The notes under the pieces: model-generated
What the model saw: only the letters and a program-made list of their open reading frames with translations
Told to the model about the DNA's origin: nothing
Database searches by the model: none
NCBI GenBank assembly: GCA_937974275.1
Contig: CALJIF010000096.1
Coordinates: forward strand, 1 to 46,220
From: an uncultured Flavobacteriales bacterium
GTDB taxonomy: Bacteria; Bacteroidota; Bacteroidia; Palsa-965
Direction of reading: 5' to 3'
DNA length: 46,220 bases
Shown: in pieces, positions 34,852 through 43,673 of the stretch
Layout: every line of letters starts with the position of its first letter
Numbering within the stretch: the first letter of the stretch is position 1
Program-made: the position numbers and the translations under genes

Positions 34852-37119
34852 TTACGCTTTAACGTTCGCACGAATGATATTCAACGCACCACCGGCTTTG
34901 AACCATTCAATTTGCTGCTCGTTGTACGAATGATTCACTTTAATCTCATCAGAAGAACCATCCGCATGATTCAACACCAGTGTTAATGGCGTGTTCGGAG
35001 CGAATGAAGTTAAACCGATAATATCGATGGTATCATTCTCCTGAATTTTATCGTAATCGGCTTTATCGGCAAATGTTAATGCCAACATACCTTGCTTCTT
35101 CAGGTTGGTTTCGTGAATACGTGCAAATGATTTCACCAATACTGCACGAACACCCAAATGACGAGGCTCCATCGCCGCATGTTCACGAGAAGAACCTTCA
35201 CCGTAGTTTTCGTCACCTACTACGATAGATCCCACCTTAGCAGCCTTGTAAGCACGCTGCACCTGTGGAACACCTTCGTAAGCACCGGTTAGCTGATTCT
35301 TTACGTTATCTGTTTTGTCGTTGAAGAAGTTCACGGCACCAATCAACATGTTGTTGGAAATGTTATCCAAGTGGCCACGATATTTCAACCAAGGACCTGC
35401 CATAGAAATATGATCAGTTGTACACTTGCCTTTAACCTTGATCAACAATTTCAATCCTTTCAAGTCAACACCTTCCCATGCATCGAACGGATCCAGCAAT
35501 TGCAAACGGTCAGAAGTTGGAGAAACGTTTACCGTCAAATTGCTTCCATCAGCTGCAGGTGCCACATATCCGGCATCTTCAACTGCGAAACCACGTGTAG
35601 GCAACTCATCACCTTTAGGTTCATCCAGCTTCACCTTCTCCCCCTTTTCGTTGATCAGGAAATCGGTTGCAGGATTGAACGTTAAATCACCGGCAATAGC
35701 AAGCGCGGTTACTAATTCAGGTGAGGCAACAAACGCGAACGTATTCGGGTTACCGTCAGCACGCTTCGCAAAGTTTCTGTTGAATGAATGTACGATCGTG
35801 TTTTTCTCCTGCTTCTCTGCGCCCATACGATCCCACATTCCGATACATGGTCCGCATGCATTGGTAAATACAGTTGCGCCGATGTTATCAAAAATCTTCA
35901 GGAATCCGTCGCGTTCGATGGTGTAGCGAATTTGTTCAGAACCCGGATTGATGCAGTATTCCGCTTTAGTCTTCAACCCTTTATCAGCAACTTGCTGAGC
36001 GATAGAAACAGCGCGGGAAATATCTTCGTAGGAAGAGTTGGTACATGAACCAATCAGACCAACTTCAACTTTTGTAGGCCAACCTTGTGCGGCAGCTACT
36101 TCTTTCATCTTGCTGATTGGTGTAGCCAAGTCCGGAGTAAATGGACCGTTCAAATGCGGCTCCAACTCCGACAAATTAATTTCAATTACTTGATCAAAAT
36201 ATTTTTCAGGATTTGCATAAACTTCCGCGTCGGCAGTTAAATGTTCTTTCACGCCATTCGCCAAGTCTGCAACTTCATTGCGTCCTGTAGCGCGCAAATA
36301 ACGCTCCATTGAAGCATCATAACCGAATGTTGAAGTTGTTGCACCAATTTCGGCACCCATGTTACAAATTGTGCCTTTGCCGGTACAGCTCATGTTGATA
36401 GCACCTTCACCGAAATATTCAACGATGCAACCGGTTCCACCTTTAACGGTTAAAATTCCAGCAACTTTCAGGATCACATCTTTCGGAGCAGCCCAGCCGC
36501 TTAATTTACCGGTCAATTTTACACCGATCAACTTCGGAAACTTAAGTTCCCAAGGCAATCCGGCCATAACGTCGCATGCGTCTGCACCACCAACACCAAT
36601 AGCCACCATGCCCAATCCGCCGGCATTTACTGTATGCGAATCAGTTCCGATCATCATACCGCCCGGAAACGCATAATTTTCTAAAACTACCTGGTGAATA
36701 ATTCCTGCACCCGGCTTCCAGAAACCGATTCCGTATTTATTGGAAACAGAAGCGAGGAAATCGTATACTTCTTTACTCTCTTTATTCGCTACTTCCAAAT
36801 CTGTTTTAGCACCAACTTTAGCCGTGATCAAGTGATCGCAATGCACAGTAGAAGGAACCGCAACTTTTTTACGTCCTGCCTGCATAAACTGCAACAACGC
36901 CATTTGCGCAGTAGCATCCTGCATCGCCACACGATCCGGATTAAAGTCTACATAATCCTTACCACGCTCGAAAGCCTTTGCAGGCATATCGCCGGTTAAG
37001 TGCGCATACAATATTTTTTCAGAAAGCGTTAACGGACGCCCAACGAGTTTACGAGCGGCTTCTACTTTCGAAGGGAGGTTTTTGTACACCTCGCGAATCA
37101 TTTCAATATCAAATGCCAT
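34852..37119 (-). CDS. Aconitate hydratase
   Basis: Aconitase interconverts citrate and isocitrate in the TCA cycle with a 4Fe-4S cluster. From the ATG at 37119 the product has 755 residues, the size of the mitochondrial-type enzyme. Cluster ligands appear in IGSCTNSSYED near residue 380 and TNACGPCIGMWDR near 443. The C-terminal swivel domain has GDENYGEGSSREHAAMEPRHLG. A frame extension of 26 codons upstream to 37197 lacks family similarity and overlaps a promoter-like box, so I reject that start. Confidence 0.95.
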   Translation of the reverse strand: MAFDIEMIREVYKNLPSKVEAARKLVGRPLTLSEKILYAHLTGDMPAKAFERGKDYVDFNPDRVAMQDATAQMALLQFMQAGRKKVAVPSTVHCDHLITAKVGAKTDLEVANKESKEVYDFLASVSNKYGIGFWKPGAGIIHQVVLENYAFPGGMMIGTDSHTVNAGGLGMVAIGVGGADACDVMAGLPWELKFPKLIGVKLTGKLSGWAAPKDVILKVAGILTVKGGTGCIVEYFGEGAINMSCTGKGTICNMGAEIGATTSTFGYDASMERYLRATGRNEVADLANGVKEHLTADAEVYANPEKYFDQVIEINLSELEPHLNGPFTPDLATPISKMKEVAAAQGWPTKVEVGLIGSCTNSSYEDISRAVSIAQQVADKGLKTKAEYCINPGSEQIRYTIERDGFLKIFDNIGATVFTNACGPCIGMWDRMGAEKQEKNTIVHSFNRNFAKRADGNPNTFAFVASPELVTALAIAGDLTFNPATDFLINEKGEKVKLDEPKGDELPTRGFAVEDAGYVAPAADGSNLTVNVSPTSDRLQLLDPFDAWEGVDLKGLKLLIKVKGKCTTDHISMAGPWLKYRGHLDNISNNMLIGAVNFFNDKTDNVKNQLTGAYEGVPQVQRAYKAAKVGSIVVGDENYGEGSSREHAAMEPRHLGVRAVLVKSFARIHETNLKKQGMLALTFADKADYDKIQENDTIDIIGLTSFAPNTPLTLVLNHADGSSDEIKVNHSYNEQQIEWFKAGGALNIIRANVKA

Positions 37120-37160
37120 ATGAGCAAAATTTGGTTTAAGTATGACGTTTTTAAGGAGAA

Positions 37161-37168
37161 CAAATTTA
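37161..37168 (-). promoter_or_regulatory. Candidate -7 promoter box of the aconitase gene
   Basis: On the minus strand TAAATTTG is a perfect TAnnTTTG match and would give a 5' UTR of roughly 35-40 bases. No properly spaced TTG is seen. A weaker box AAATTTTG lies closer to the start. Confidence 0.4.
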
Positions 37169-37243
37169 GCTGATTTCATGGTTCGTAACTCCTGCAATAC
37201 CGCATTTTTGGTATTTCACGGAAACGGGGCGCAATCAAATACC

Positions 37244-37251
37244 TACCTTTG
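37244..37251 (+). promoter_or_regulatory. Candidate -7 promoter box of the permease gene
   Basis: TACCTTTG is a perfect TAnnTTTG match, five bases before the ATG at 37257, implying a leaderless mRNA. The nearest upstream TTG is 33 bases away. Confidence 0.5.
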
Positions 37252-37256
37252 AAATC

Positions 37257-38495
37257 ATGCAATCGCATTTGAAAGAAAATATACGTATTGCTCTTAACGC
37301 CATTAAGGGACAAATGCTGCGTACAATTCTGACCGCATTAATCATTTCGCTTGGAATTGCTGCGTTGGTAGGGACATTAACGGCTATCGATGTAATCAAA
37401 GCCGCGTTGAACAGCAATTTCTCCAGCATGGGCGCCAATACATTTACAATTCGTAATCGCGAAACCGTTATTCGTATCGGGCGAGGAGGCAAACAACCCA
37501 AACGCTATCGCAGCATTACCTACCGTGAAGCGATGGAGTTTAAAGAACGTTACAATTTCTCCGGCACCGTTTCGGTTTCAACGATGGCTTCGATGGCGGC
37601 TACCTTGAAATACAAATCGATCAAGACGGATCCCAATGTGCAAGTATTCGGTACGGATGAAAATTATATCGAGACTTCCGGATACAGTTTAAGTCAGGGA
37701 AGAAATTTCACTGCTAACGAAATTCTGGATGGCGCGAATGTGACGATACTTGGAGCCGACATGGCTAAAAAATTATTCAAAAATGAAGATCCGATCGGGC
37801 AAGTGATTAGTGTTGGCTCGGGCAAGTACAGCGTTATTGGTGTATTAGCGTCAAAAGGCGCCAGTATGGGGTTTGGAGGCGACAAGATTGCATTGTTGCC
37901 GGTTGAAAATGTTCGACAATATTTCTCGCGTCCCGACATGACCTTTACTATAAATGTGCTTGCAGAAAACGCAGCATTAATGGAAATGAGCATAGCAGAA
38001 GCCACCGGAATTTTTCGAATTATTCGCAAATGCGAAATTGGTGCAGATGATAATTTTGAAATTACCAAGAGCGATACCATTGCAGCCACTTTAATCGATA
38101 ACCTTAGTTATGTAACTGCCGGAGCGACGATTATTGGCATTATTACATTATTAGGCGCTGCAATTGGTTTGATGAATATTATGCTCGTAAGTGTAACCGA
38201 ACGTACACGGGAAATTGGTACACGAAAAGCTTTAGGTGCTACACGAAGTGATATCCGAAATCAGTTTTTGGTGGAAGCTGTGGTGATTTGCCAGGTGGGA
38301 GGATTGATGGGCGTTTTGCTCGCCTTGTTGCTGGGATTGGGAGTTAGCGCAGCTTTTGATAGTGCTTTTATAATGCCCTGGGGCTGGATATTGTTAGGTC
38401 TTGGAATTTGTCTTGCAGTAGGACTTATTTCCGGATTGTATCCTGCTGTTAAAGCTTCTAAGTTAGATCCGATAGAAGCATTACGTTACGAATAG
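37257..38495 (+). CDS. MacB/FtsX-type ABC transporter permease
   Basis: This 412-residue inner-membrane protein has an N-terminal transmembrane helix (TILTALIISLGIAALVGTL at about 22-40) and a large periplasmic MacB core domain to about residue 280. Three C-terminal helices form the FtsX domain. Motifs MNIMLVSVTERTREIGTRKALGATRSDI and ISGLYPAVKASKLDPIEALRYE are diagnostic. MacB-type systems move lipoproteins, peptides or drugs with mechanical work from an ATPase. No ATPase gene is adjacent, so its partner must be encoded elsewhere. It stands alone, divergent from aconitase. Confidence 0.93.
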   Translation: MQSHLKENIRIALNAIKGQMLRTILTALIISLGIAALVGTLTAIDVIKAALNSNFSSMGANTFTIRNRETVIRIGRGGKQPKRYRSITYREAMEFKERYNFSGTVSVSTMASMAATLKYKSIKTDPNVQVFGTDENYIETSGYSLSQGRNFTANEILDGANVTILGADMAKKLFKNEDPIGQVISVGSGKYSVIGVLASKGASMGFGGDKIALLPVENVRQYFSRPDMTFTINVLAENAALMEMSIAEATGIFRIIRKCEIGADDNFEITKSDTIAATLIDNLSYVTAGATIIGIITLLGAAIGLMNIMLVSVTERTREIGTRKALGATRSDIRNQFLVEAVVICQVGGLMGVLLALLLGLGVSAAFDSAFIMPWGWILLGLGICLAVGLISGLYPAVKASKLDPIEALRYE

Positions 38496-38515
38496 AACGA
38501 TCAAGTAATGGACAA

Positions 38516-38549
38516 AAAAACGGCGATCATTTTCATGACCGCCGTTTTT
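38516..38549. terminator. Bidirectional terminator between the permease and rplI genes
   Basis: AAAAACGGCG (38516-38525) and CGCCGTTTTT (38540-38549) form a 10-bp stem, extended inside by TCAT/ATGA around TTTC. A T-run follows in both directions. It lies 20 bases past the permease stop and 17 past the rplI stop. Confidence 0.88.
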
Positions 38550-38566
38550 ATTTCATTGAATTCGGA

Positions 38567-39016
38567 TTATTCAGCAACTACTTCGAATTTGAATGTTGCC
38601 ACTACTTCTTTGTGCAAACGAGCTTTCGCGTTGTAAGTACCCAAAGTTTTCACGGTGTCTTCGTTTTCGATAGTGATATTGCGACGGTCCAGGTCGTAAC
38701 CTGCTTTGCGCAATGCTTCAGCTAACTGAACAGCAGTAACAGAACCGAAAATTTTACCGTTATCGCCGGCTTTAGCGCCAACTTTAACAGTAACGGTTGC
38801 CAGTTTACCGGCATTCGTTTCAGCTTCAGCTTTAATTTTAGCTTCTTTGTGAGCACGCTGACGCATGTTTTCTGCATGCATTTTCTTTGCTGACGCATCA
38901 GCAAGGATAGCGATACCACGAGGAATCAGGTAATTGCGACCAAATCCCGGACGAACTTTAACTACGTCATTCGCGTAGCCTAAGTTTCTTACGTCTTGTT
39001 TCAAGATTACTTCCAT
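38567..39016 (-). CDS. rplI: 50S ribosomal protein L9
   Basis: This is a 149-residue L9. The N-terminal domain MEVILKQDVRNLGYANDVVKV with VRPGFGRNYLIPRGIA matches the family signature. A long connecting helix is rich in Lys, Ala and Glu, and the C-terminal domain has GKIFGSVT. It is the last gene of the rpsF-rpsR-rplI operon, 17 bases after rpsR. Confidence 0.97.
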   Translation of the reverse strand: MEVILKQDVRNLGYANDVVKVRPGFGRNYLIPRGIAILADASAKKMHAENMRQRAHKEAKIKAEAETNAGKLATVTVKVGAKAGDNGKIFGSVTAVQLAEALRKAGYDLDRRNITIENEDTVKTLGTYNAKARLHKEVVATFKFEVVAE

Positions 39017-39033
39017 GATATTGTCCCTCCTGA

Positions 39034-39303
39034 TTATTTAAGTTGATCTGCTACGTAAGGCATCAATGCCAAGTGACGAGCGCGCTTAACAGCGGTTGAC
39101 ACTTTACGTTGAAACTTCACGGATGTACCGGTTAAACGACGTGGAAGCAATTTACCTTGCTCGTTTACAAACTTCAATAAGAAGTCAGCGTCTTTATAAT
39201 CGATATACTTAATGCCTGCTTTTTTGAAGCGGCAATACTTTTTCTTCTTTACCTCAACCGAAGGCGGGTTCAGGTAGCGGATTTCTGATTGATTTTCTGC
39301 CAT
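39034..39303 (-). CDS. rpsR: 30S ribosomal protein S18
   Basis: This is an 89-residue S18 with KKYCRFKKAGIKYIDYKD and the RNA-binding core LLPRRLTGTSVKFQRKVSTAVKRARHLALMPY. It binds the 30S platform as a partner of S6. It is the middle gene of the operon, 23 bases after rpsF. Confidence 0.97.
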   Translation of the reverse strand: MAENQSEIRYLNPPSVEVKKKKYCRFKKAGIKYIDYKDADFLLKFVNEQGKLLPRRLTGTSVKFQRKVSTAVKRARHLALMPYVADQLK

Positions 39304-39326
39304 GACTTACGCTTTTGGTAGGTTAA

Positions 39327-39677
39327 TTATGCATTTTCTTTTTTCGCTTTCATCTTGGTCTTACGCTTTTCAGCGAAAGCCACAGCGTGCTTATCCAAGC
39401 TAACGGTTAAAAAGCGCAAGATGCGCTCATCACGCTTGAATGCCAATTCCAAAGCAGCAACTGCGTTGCCATCCTTAGATGTGAATTCAAACAAATAGTA
39501 ATGACCGGTGGACTTCTTCTGAATCTGATAAGCCAGCTTTCTTAGGCCCCATGATTCTTCATGCGCAAGCGTAGCGCCTACTTCTTTCAGCAGCTTGCGG
39601 AACTTGCCCACCGCCTCCTTTGCCTGTTCCTCAGACAAAACGGGAGTTAAAATGAAGACGGTTTCGTAATGGTACAT
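39327..39677 (-). CDS. rpsF: 30S ribosomal protein S6
   Basis: This is a 116-residue S6 starting MYHYETVFILTPVLSEEQ, with SWGLRKLAYQIQKKSTGHYYLFEF. It ends in a lysine-rich tail (KRKTKMKAKKENA). It is the first gene of the rpsF-rpsR-rplI operon. The leader between the promoter box and ATG holds a short CCCA-ATAA-TGGG hairpin; I cannot show that it is the S6:S18 autoregulatory motif. Confidence 0.97.
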   Translation of the reverse strand: MYHYETVFILTPVLSEEQAKEAVGKFRKLLKEVGATLAHEESWGLRKLAYQIQKKSTGHYYLFEFTSKDGNAVAALELAFKRDERILRFLTVSLDKHAVAFAEKRKTKMKAKKENA

Positions 39678-39713
39678 AAATGATTTATTAAGTTTTCCCC
39701 ATTATTGGGACGG

Positions 39714-39721
39714 CAAAGGTA
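39714..39721 (-). promoter_or_regulatory. Candidate -7 promoter box of the rpsF operon
   Basis: On the minus strand TACCTTTG is a perfect TAnnTTTG match, giving a 5' UTR of about 30 bases. No clear TTG lies at -33. Confidence 0.5.
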
Positions 39722-39879
39722 AACAAAATCGCGGCACGTGAAACACTATTATCTAAAAAATCGGTAAGCACCCTATAATTTAACGCACTAAAAATGAGTG
39801 ATTTATAAATTTTAGTGAATCGGACTCCAAGTAATTCCGGTATTCCAACGCCAACATCCTCACAAAAATCACAAATCTC

Positions 39880-39910
39880 TTGCATTACCGTAACCGTAAA
39901 TGGAACTTTG
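39880..39910 (+). promoter_or_regulatory. Promoter of the EI24 / mqnA unit
   Basis: TTG (39880-39882), a 20-base spacer and GAACTTTG (39903-39910) match the consensus with one mismatch. The box ends four bases before the ATG at 39915 and therefore overlaps, and argues against, the upstream ATG at 39900. Confidence 0.5.
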
Positions 39911-39914
39911 CCAC

Positions 39915-40691
39915 ATGGGATTTTGGAGTGACTTAGGAAGAGGTATCAGCTCACACGGCAAAGCGTTCGAATTTATAGCCAAACACAACCTTTGGCTTTA
40001 CTTTTTGTACCCTGCATTAATATTGACCTTACTATGGCTTGGAGGCTTTGCAAGCACTTTTGCACTCGGCGATTACCTGGCAGAAGAATTAATGACCGCA
40101 ACAGGACTTGATTCAACCAGCGAAGACTGGACAGGAATGTTGGGTACAATTCTTCGCTTAGTGGCCAGTATTGCATTAAAAGGATTGTTGTTTTTCCTAT
40201 TTGCATCTTACATTAAGTACATCGTATTGATTTTCTGCTCACCAATAATGGCACTGCTTTCAGAACGCGTAGAAGAAATCACTACAGGGAAAACATACCC
40301 ATTTCATTTCGGACAATTTATTAAAGATATCGGTCGCGGGATTTTAGTTACACTTCGCAACATGCTTATTGAAACGGCATGTATCGTTGCCTGTCTTTTT
40401 GTTGCATGGATTCCGGTTATCGGCTGGTTAACGATTCCATTTCTTTGGATAATTGCGTGGTATTTTTTGGGATACAGTATGATGGATTACACGTTCGAAC
40501 GAAAACGTTTGTCGGTAAGTCAGGGAACTTCATTTGTGCGGAAACATAAGGGAATTGCCATAGGGAATGGGTTTGTATTTTCCTTACTGCTATACATTCC
40601 ATTTCTTGGAGTTATTGTAAGTCCGGTTCTGAGTGCAACTGCAGGAACATTAGCGACGCTGGAAACCATGAAAGAAGAGGAAAAGGTATGA
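39915..40691 (+). CDS. EI24-domain (CysZ-like) inner-membrane protein
   Basis: This 258-residue protein begins MGFWSDLGRGISSHGKAFEF and has four to six hydrophobic segments (near 28-48, 80-115, 150-195, 222-245). The segment pattern and the CSPIMALLSERVEEITTGK region match the EI24/CysZ family. CysZ is a sulfate channel in Gammaproteobacteria; Bacteroidota members may not share that role. I chose the ATG at 39915 because of the promoter position. The stop overlaps the mqnA start in ATGA, so the two are translationally coupled. Confidence 0.82.
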   Translation: MGFWSDLGRGISSHGKAFEFIAKHNLWLYFLYPALILTLLWLGGFASTFALGDYLAEELMTATGLDSTSEDWTGMLGTILRLVASIALKGLLFFLFASYIKYIVLIFCSPIMALLSERVEEITTGKTYPFHFGQFIKDIGRGILVTLRNMLIETACIVACLFVAWIPVIGWLTIPFLWIIAWYFLGYSMMDYTFERKRLSVSQGTSFVRKHKGIAIGNGFVFSLLLYIPFLGVIVSPVLSATAGTLATLETMKEEEKV

Positions 40692-41437
40692 GCGAAGTAG
40701 TGCGTGTTTCCGCAGTTTCGTATCTCAACACCAAGCCGTACATCTATGGACTTCAGCATGCCGTGCAGCAAGGTTTGTCGATAGCTGTATCAGAAGATAT
40801 TCCGGCTGTATGCGCGGAAAAATTAATTCACGGAAATGCGGATATCGGATTACTTCCCGTCGGAGCATTGCATCAGGTCCCGAATGCGGTAATTATTCCG
40901 GGCTTTGGCATTGGTGCTGTTGGTGCCGTACAAACGGTGATGTTATACTCGCAGGTACCTGTTGAAGAAATTACATCTGTTGTCCTCGATTATCAGTCGC
41001 GTACATCTGTTCGTTTGGCGCAACTCCTATTTCGCGATCACTTTAAAAGTAAACCTGCATTTATTCCTGCGCAGCCCGGTTTTGAAAACGAGATTACGGG
41101 CACAACGGCAGCTGTTGTTATCGGCGATCGCACATTCTCGTTAAACGGAAAATTTCCGCATGAATACGACCTTGCCGAAGAATGGTACAAGCATACAGGA
41201 TTAGGGTTTGCATTTGCCGTATGGGTGACGACACGTCAATTATCGGCGGAAGTAATGCAGCAATTCATTTCCGCGTTGTCGTTCGGTGTTGATCATATTG
41301 ATGAAGTTATTGCAGCTTGGCAACCGAAATATCCTGCCGTTGATTTGAAAAAGTATCTCACTCAGGATATTAAACATCGATTTAGCAGTGACATCGATCA
41401 AGGCATGAAGTTGTTTCTTCAACAGATCAACACATAG
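40688..41437 (+). CDS. mqnA: Chorismate dehydratase of the futalosine menaquinone pathway
   Basis: MqnA converts chorismate to 3-enolpyruvylbenzoate, the first step of the futalosine route to menaquinone. This 249-residue periplasmic-binding-fold protein has VSAVSYLNTKPYIYGL near residue 7. NADIGLLPVGALHQVP near 50, LDYQSRTSVRLAQLL near 100 and AAVVIGDRTF near 140 are typical of MqnA; MqnD is longer and differs in these motifs. It overlaps the EI24 gene by four bases. Other mqn genes are not in the window. Confidence 0.9.
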   Translation: MSEVVRVSAVSYLNTKPYIYGLQHAVQQGLSIAVSEDIPAVCAEKLIHGNADIGLLPVGALHQVPNAVIIPGFGIGAVGAVQTVMLYSQVPVEEITSVVLDYQSRTSVRLAQLLFRDHFKSKPAFIPAQPGFENEITGTTAAVVIGDRTFSLNGKFPHEYDLAEEWYKHTGLGFAFAVWVTTRQLSAEVMQQFISALSFGVDHIDEVIAAWQPKYPAVDLKKYLTQDIKHRFSSDIDQGMKLFLQQINT

Positions 41438-41452
41438 AATACTGCGACAAAC

Positions 41453-41483
41453 TTGTTGTATTTCGCGGCAAATCCTATATTTG
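41453..41483 (+). promoter_or_regulatory. Promoter of the PorE-like gene
   Basis: TTG at 41453-41455, a 20-base spacer and a perfect TATATTTG at 41476-41483 match the consensus in full; a second TTG at 41456 gives a 17-base spacer. The 5' UTR would be about 14-16 bases. This is the best promoter in the window. Confidence 0.75.
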
Positions 41484-41502
41484 TTCATCACACAAACCAC
41501 AT

Positions 41503-43131
41503 ATGAAGAACGTTTCCGTTGTTGTAGTGCTTCTTGCACTCTTGGCTACATTTAATTTATCAGGACAAAATGTTGTTGCCAAAACCGGCGATGAAGTCAA
41601 GTTGTTCAATGCTTCGCAAGCATACAATGCCGGCGATTATCTGAAAGCATTGAACCTCTACAAAGAAGTTCAGAACACTAATCCGAACGATGCGAGCCTT
41701 GCTTTTCATGTTGGGGAATGTTTGTTTTATCTTGATGAATTGGACAAGGCACAAGCGGAGTTTGAAAAAGCGAAGTCGCTGAACGAAAAAGCAAATCCCG
41801 GAATCCGATTTATGTTGGGACGTTGTTACCAAATTAAAGGAAGAACCGATGATGCGATCAACGAATACATTGCAGCAAAAGCAGTGAATGCAGCGAATGC
41901 GCCAAAGACAAAAGAAATCGACTATTACCTGAATCAATGTCAGACAGCGAAGTCGATGATGGCAACTCCAAAAAAAGTTACCGTAACGAATTTGGGTGCT
42001 GTTGTAAATAGTCCGTACGACGATAAACGTCCTTCCATTACTGCTGACGGTAAAACGATGATTTTTACATCACGTCGTCCTGATGGAAAATCGGCGCAAG
42101 TAGACAAAGAATCGGACAGCGGATACTTCGAAGATATTTATGATTGTGCTTGGGACTCTGCTAAGTCAACCTGGGGCGAAGCGAATTTGGTGCGTGGTTC
42201 CGTTAATTCGGAAGGACATGATGCGGCGTGCAGTATTTCTCCGGATGGCAAACAAATGTTTATTTACATCAACAATGCAGAAGAAGCGCGAGGCGGAGAA
42301 ATTTATGTTTCAAAACGCAGCGGTTCCGGGAAATGGGGCACTCCAAAAAATATGGGGCGTGGTATCAACACCAGCTATTTTGAAGACGGTGCTGTGCTTT
42401 CTCCTGATGGCAATACCTTGTATTTCATGAGTGAACGCGGACAAGATTTACCTTACAAAGGACAAAAAGGATTTGGTCGTTCAGATATTTGGATGTGTAA
42501 AAAAGTAGACAAGAACAAGTGGAGCGATCCTGTTAATCTTGGCCCTACAATTAATACCGAATATGATGAAGGTGGGATTTTTCCGGCAGCAGATGGTAAA
42601 ACATTGTACTTCTGCTCTAACGGTCACAACAACATGGGCGGCTATGACATCTTCATGACACGTTTTGAAAATGGACAATGGTCAACACCGGTAAATATGG
42701 GCTACCCGATTAACACTGTAGCAAACGAGCGCATGTTTGTGGTAACGAATAACGGTAAAACTGCTTATGTAGATTCTGATCGTGAAGGTGGCTTGGGCGG
42801 ACGCGATTTGTGGGTTGTGGATATGACCGAATTGTTGCCGAAGAAAAAAGAAGGCCCTGTAATGTCATTGTTAACAGGATCAGTATTCGATGGTAACGGA
42901 AAAGCAGTTGCGGCAGAAGTGAAAATTTTTGACGCATCAGGAAAGCAAGTCGGATCAACTACTTCCAGTGCACAGGGCAATTATCAGATAGAATTGGAAG
43001 GCGATAAGAGCTACGAAATTCGCATTGAAATTTCAGGCTTTAAAGCCATCAAAGAGTCCGTTAAGTTGGAAGCAGACAAATCGGGAGGAACGTTTGAGAT
43101 GGTCAAACATTTCATCATGTACAAAGAGTAA
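41503..43131 (+). CDS. PorE-like TPR/PD40 protein lacking the OmpA domain
   Basis: This 542-residue protein has a signal peptide (about 1-22) and TPR-like helices at about 33-150 (NAGDYLKALNLYKEVQNTNP). A PD40 beta-propeller spans 165-440, with repeats such as PSITADGKTMIFTSRRPDG, CSISPDGKQMFIY, AVLSPDGNTLYFMSERG and GIFPAADGKTLYFCSNG. A carboxypeptidase-regulatory-like domain lies at about 455-530 (LLTGSVFDGNGKAV). This order matches PorE and related Bacteroidota proteins, which end in an OmpA-type peptidoglycan-binding domain. Here the protein stops right after the regulatory domain. I see no lipobox. It probably acts in the periplasm or at the envelope; a T9SS link is inference. Confidence 0.85.
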   Translation: MKNVSVVVVLLALLATFNLSGQNVVAKTGDEVKLFNASQAYNAGDYLKALNLYKEVQNTNPNDASLAFHVGECLFYLDELDKAQAEFEKAKSLNEKANPGIRFMLGRCYQIKGRTDDAINEYIAAKAVNAANAPKTKEIDYYLNQCQTAKSMMATPKKVTVTNLGAVVNSPYDDKRPSITADGKTMIFTSRRPDGKSAQVDKESDSGYFEDIYDCAWDSAKSTWGEANLVRGSVNSEGHDAACSISPDGKQMFIYINNAEEARGGEIYVSKRSGSGKWGTPKNMGRGINTSYFEDGAVLSPDGNTLYFMSERGQDLPYKGQKGFGRSDIWMCKKVDKNKWSDPVNLGPTINTEYDEGGIFPAADGKTLYFCSNGHNNMGGYDIFMTRFENGQWSTPVNMGYPINTVANERMFVVTNNGKTAYVDSDREGGLGGRDLWVVDMTELLPKKKEGPVMSLLTGSVFDGNGKAVAAEVKIFDASGKQVGSTTSSAQGNYQIELEGDKSYEIRIEISGFKAIKESVKLEADKSGGTFEMVKHFIMYKE

Positions 43132-43136
43132 ATCTT

Positions 43137-43472
43137 CTACAAACTCTTTTTGAGTTCCAGTAAAAAGGATTTCACGCGCTCCAAAGAAGCTATCATATCT
43201 ACATCATTAAAAACTTCGTCTTTATTTTGGCGAAGTTTTTCTTTTGCGCCTTGAAGCGTGTAACCACGTTCTTTTACGAGGTGAAAAATGCGGCGGAAAT
43301 TATCAATGTCGGCTGCGGTAAAAGAGCGATTGCCCTTACGATTTTTCTGAGGCTTAATGATGTCGAATTCCTTTTCCCAAAACCGAATTAACGATGCGTT
43401 GACGTTAAACATCTTCGCCACTTCTCCAATGGAGTAGTACAACTTTTCGGTTTCTTTCTCTTTGTATGGCAT
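43137..43472 (-). CDS. MerR-family transcriptional regulator
   Basis: This 111-residue protein has a MerR-type winged helix at about 10-80: LYYSIGEVAKMFNVNASLIRFWEKEF, then KGNRSFTAADIDNFRRI and KERGYTLQGAKEKL. After it only a short C-terminal helix remains and no effector domain or metal-binding cysteines. Such short MerR proteins are common single-copy genes in Bacteroidota and their targets are unknown. A box TACCTTTA lies 11 bases before its ATG. It meets the PorE-like gene tail to tail with 5 bases between. Confidence 0.88.
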   Translation of the reverse strand: MPYKEKETEKLYYSIGEVAKMFNVNASLIRFWEKEFDIIKPQKNRKGNRSFTAADIDNFRRIFHLVKERGYTLQGAKEKLRQNKDEVFNDVDMIASLERVKSFLLELKKSL

Positions 43473-43605
43473 AGACGGAATAAAGGTAGGAAATTGAAGG
43501 AAAGGAAAGAGAGAGAAAGGTGATGTTGATGATTATGCGAGTGATGTTGGGAAAATTATTTCAGGAATCAAGATAGAACGCGATAGTTTTGAGAAAGAAG
43601 ACATG

Positions 43606-43631
43606 CAGTCTACGATTTAAATCGTAGACTG
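43606..43631. repeat. 26-bp perfect palindrome
   Basis: Each half is CAGTCTACGATTT followed by its exact complement, centred on TTTAAA between 43618 and 43619. There is no loop and no T-run, so it is not a typical terminator. It could be a dispersed palindromic repeat or a dimeric protein site. Confidence 0.85.
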
Positions 43632-43673
43632 AGGTGCGGAAGGTCGCTTACTGTTCAAGTTGTTAAGTTGTCC

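Noticed and set aside
35371..35926. Long plus-strand open frames inside aconitase
   Set aside because: They mirror the minus-strand coding frame, and their translations show no domain or signal; they are antisense shadows.
37120..37197. 26-codon extension of aconitase
   Set aside because: The family N-terminus is at MAFDIEMIREVYKNLPS, and a candidate promoter box lies in the extension.
39677..39713. S6:S18-binding autoregulatory leader of rpsF
   Set aside because: Only a short CCCA/TGGG hairpin is visible and the leader is about 30 bases; the conserved bulged motif cannot be shown.
41503..43131. Frameshifted OmpA domain after the PorE-like gene
   Set aside because: The stop at 43131 is followed after 5 bases by the MerR stop on the other strand, and no OmpA-like sequence is visible in any frame nearby.
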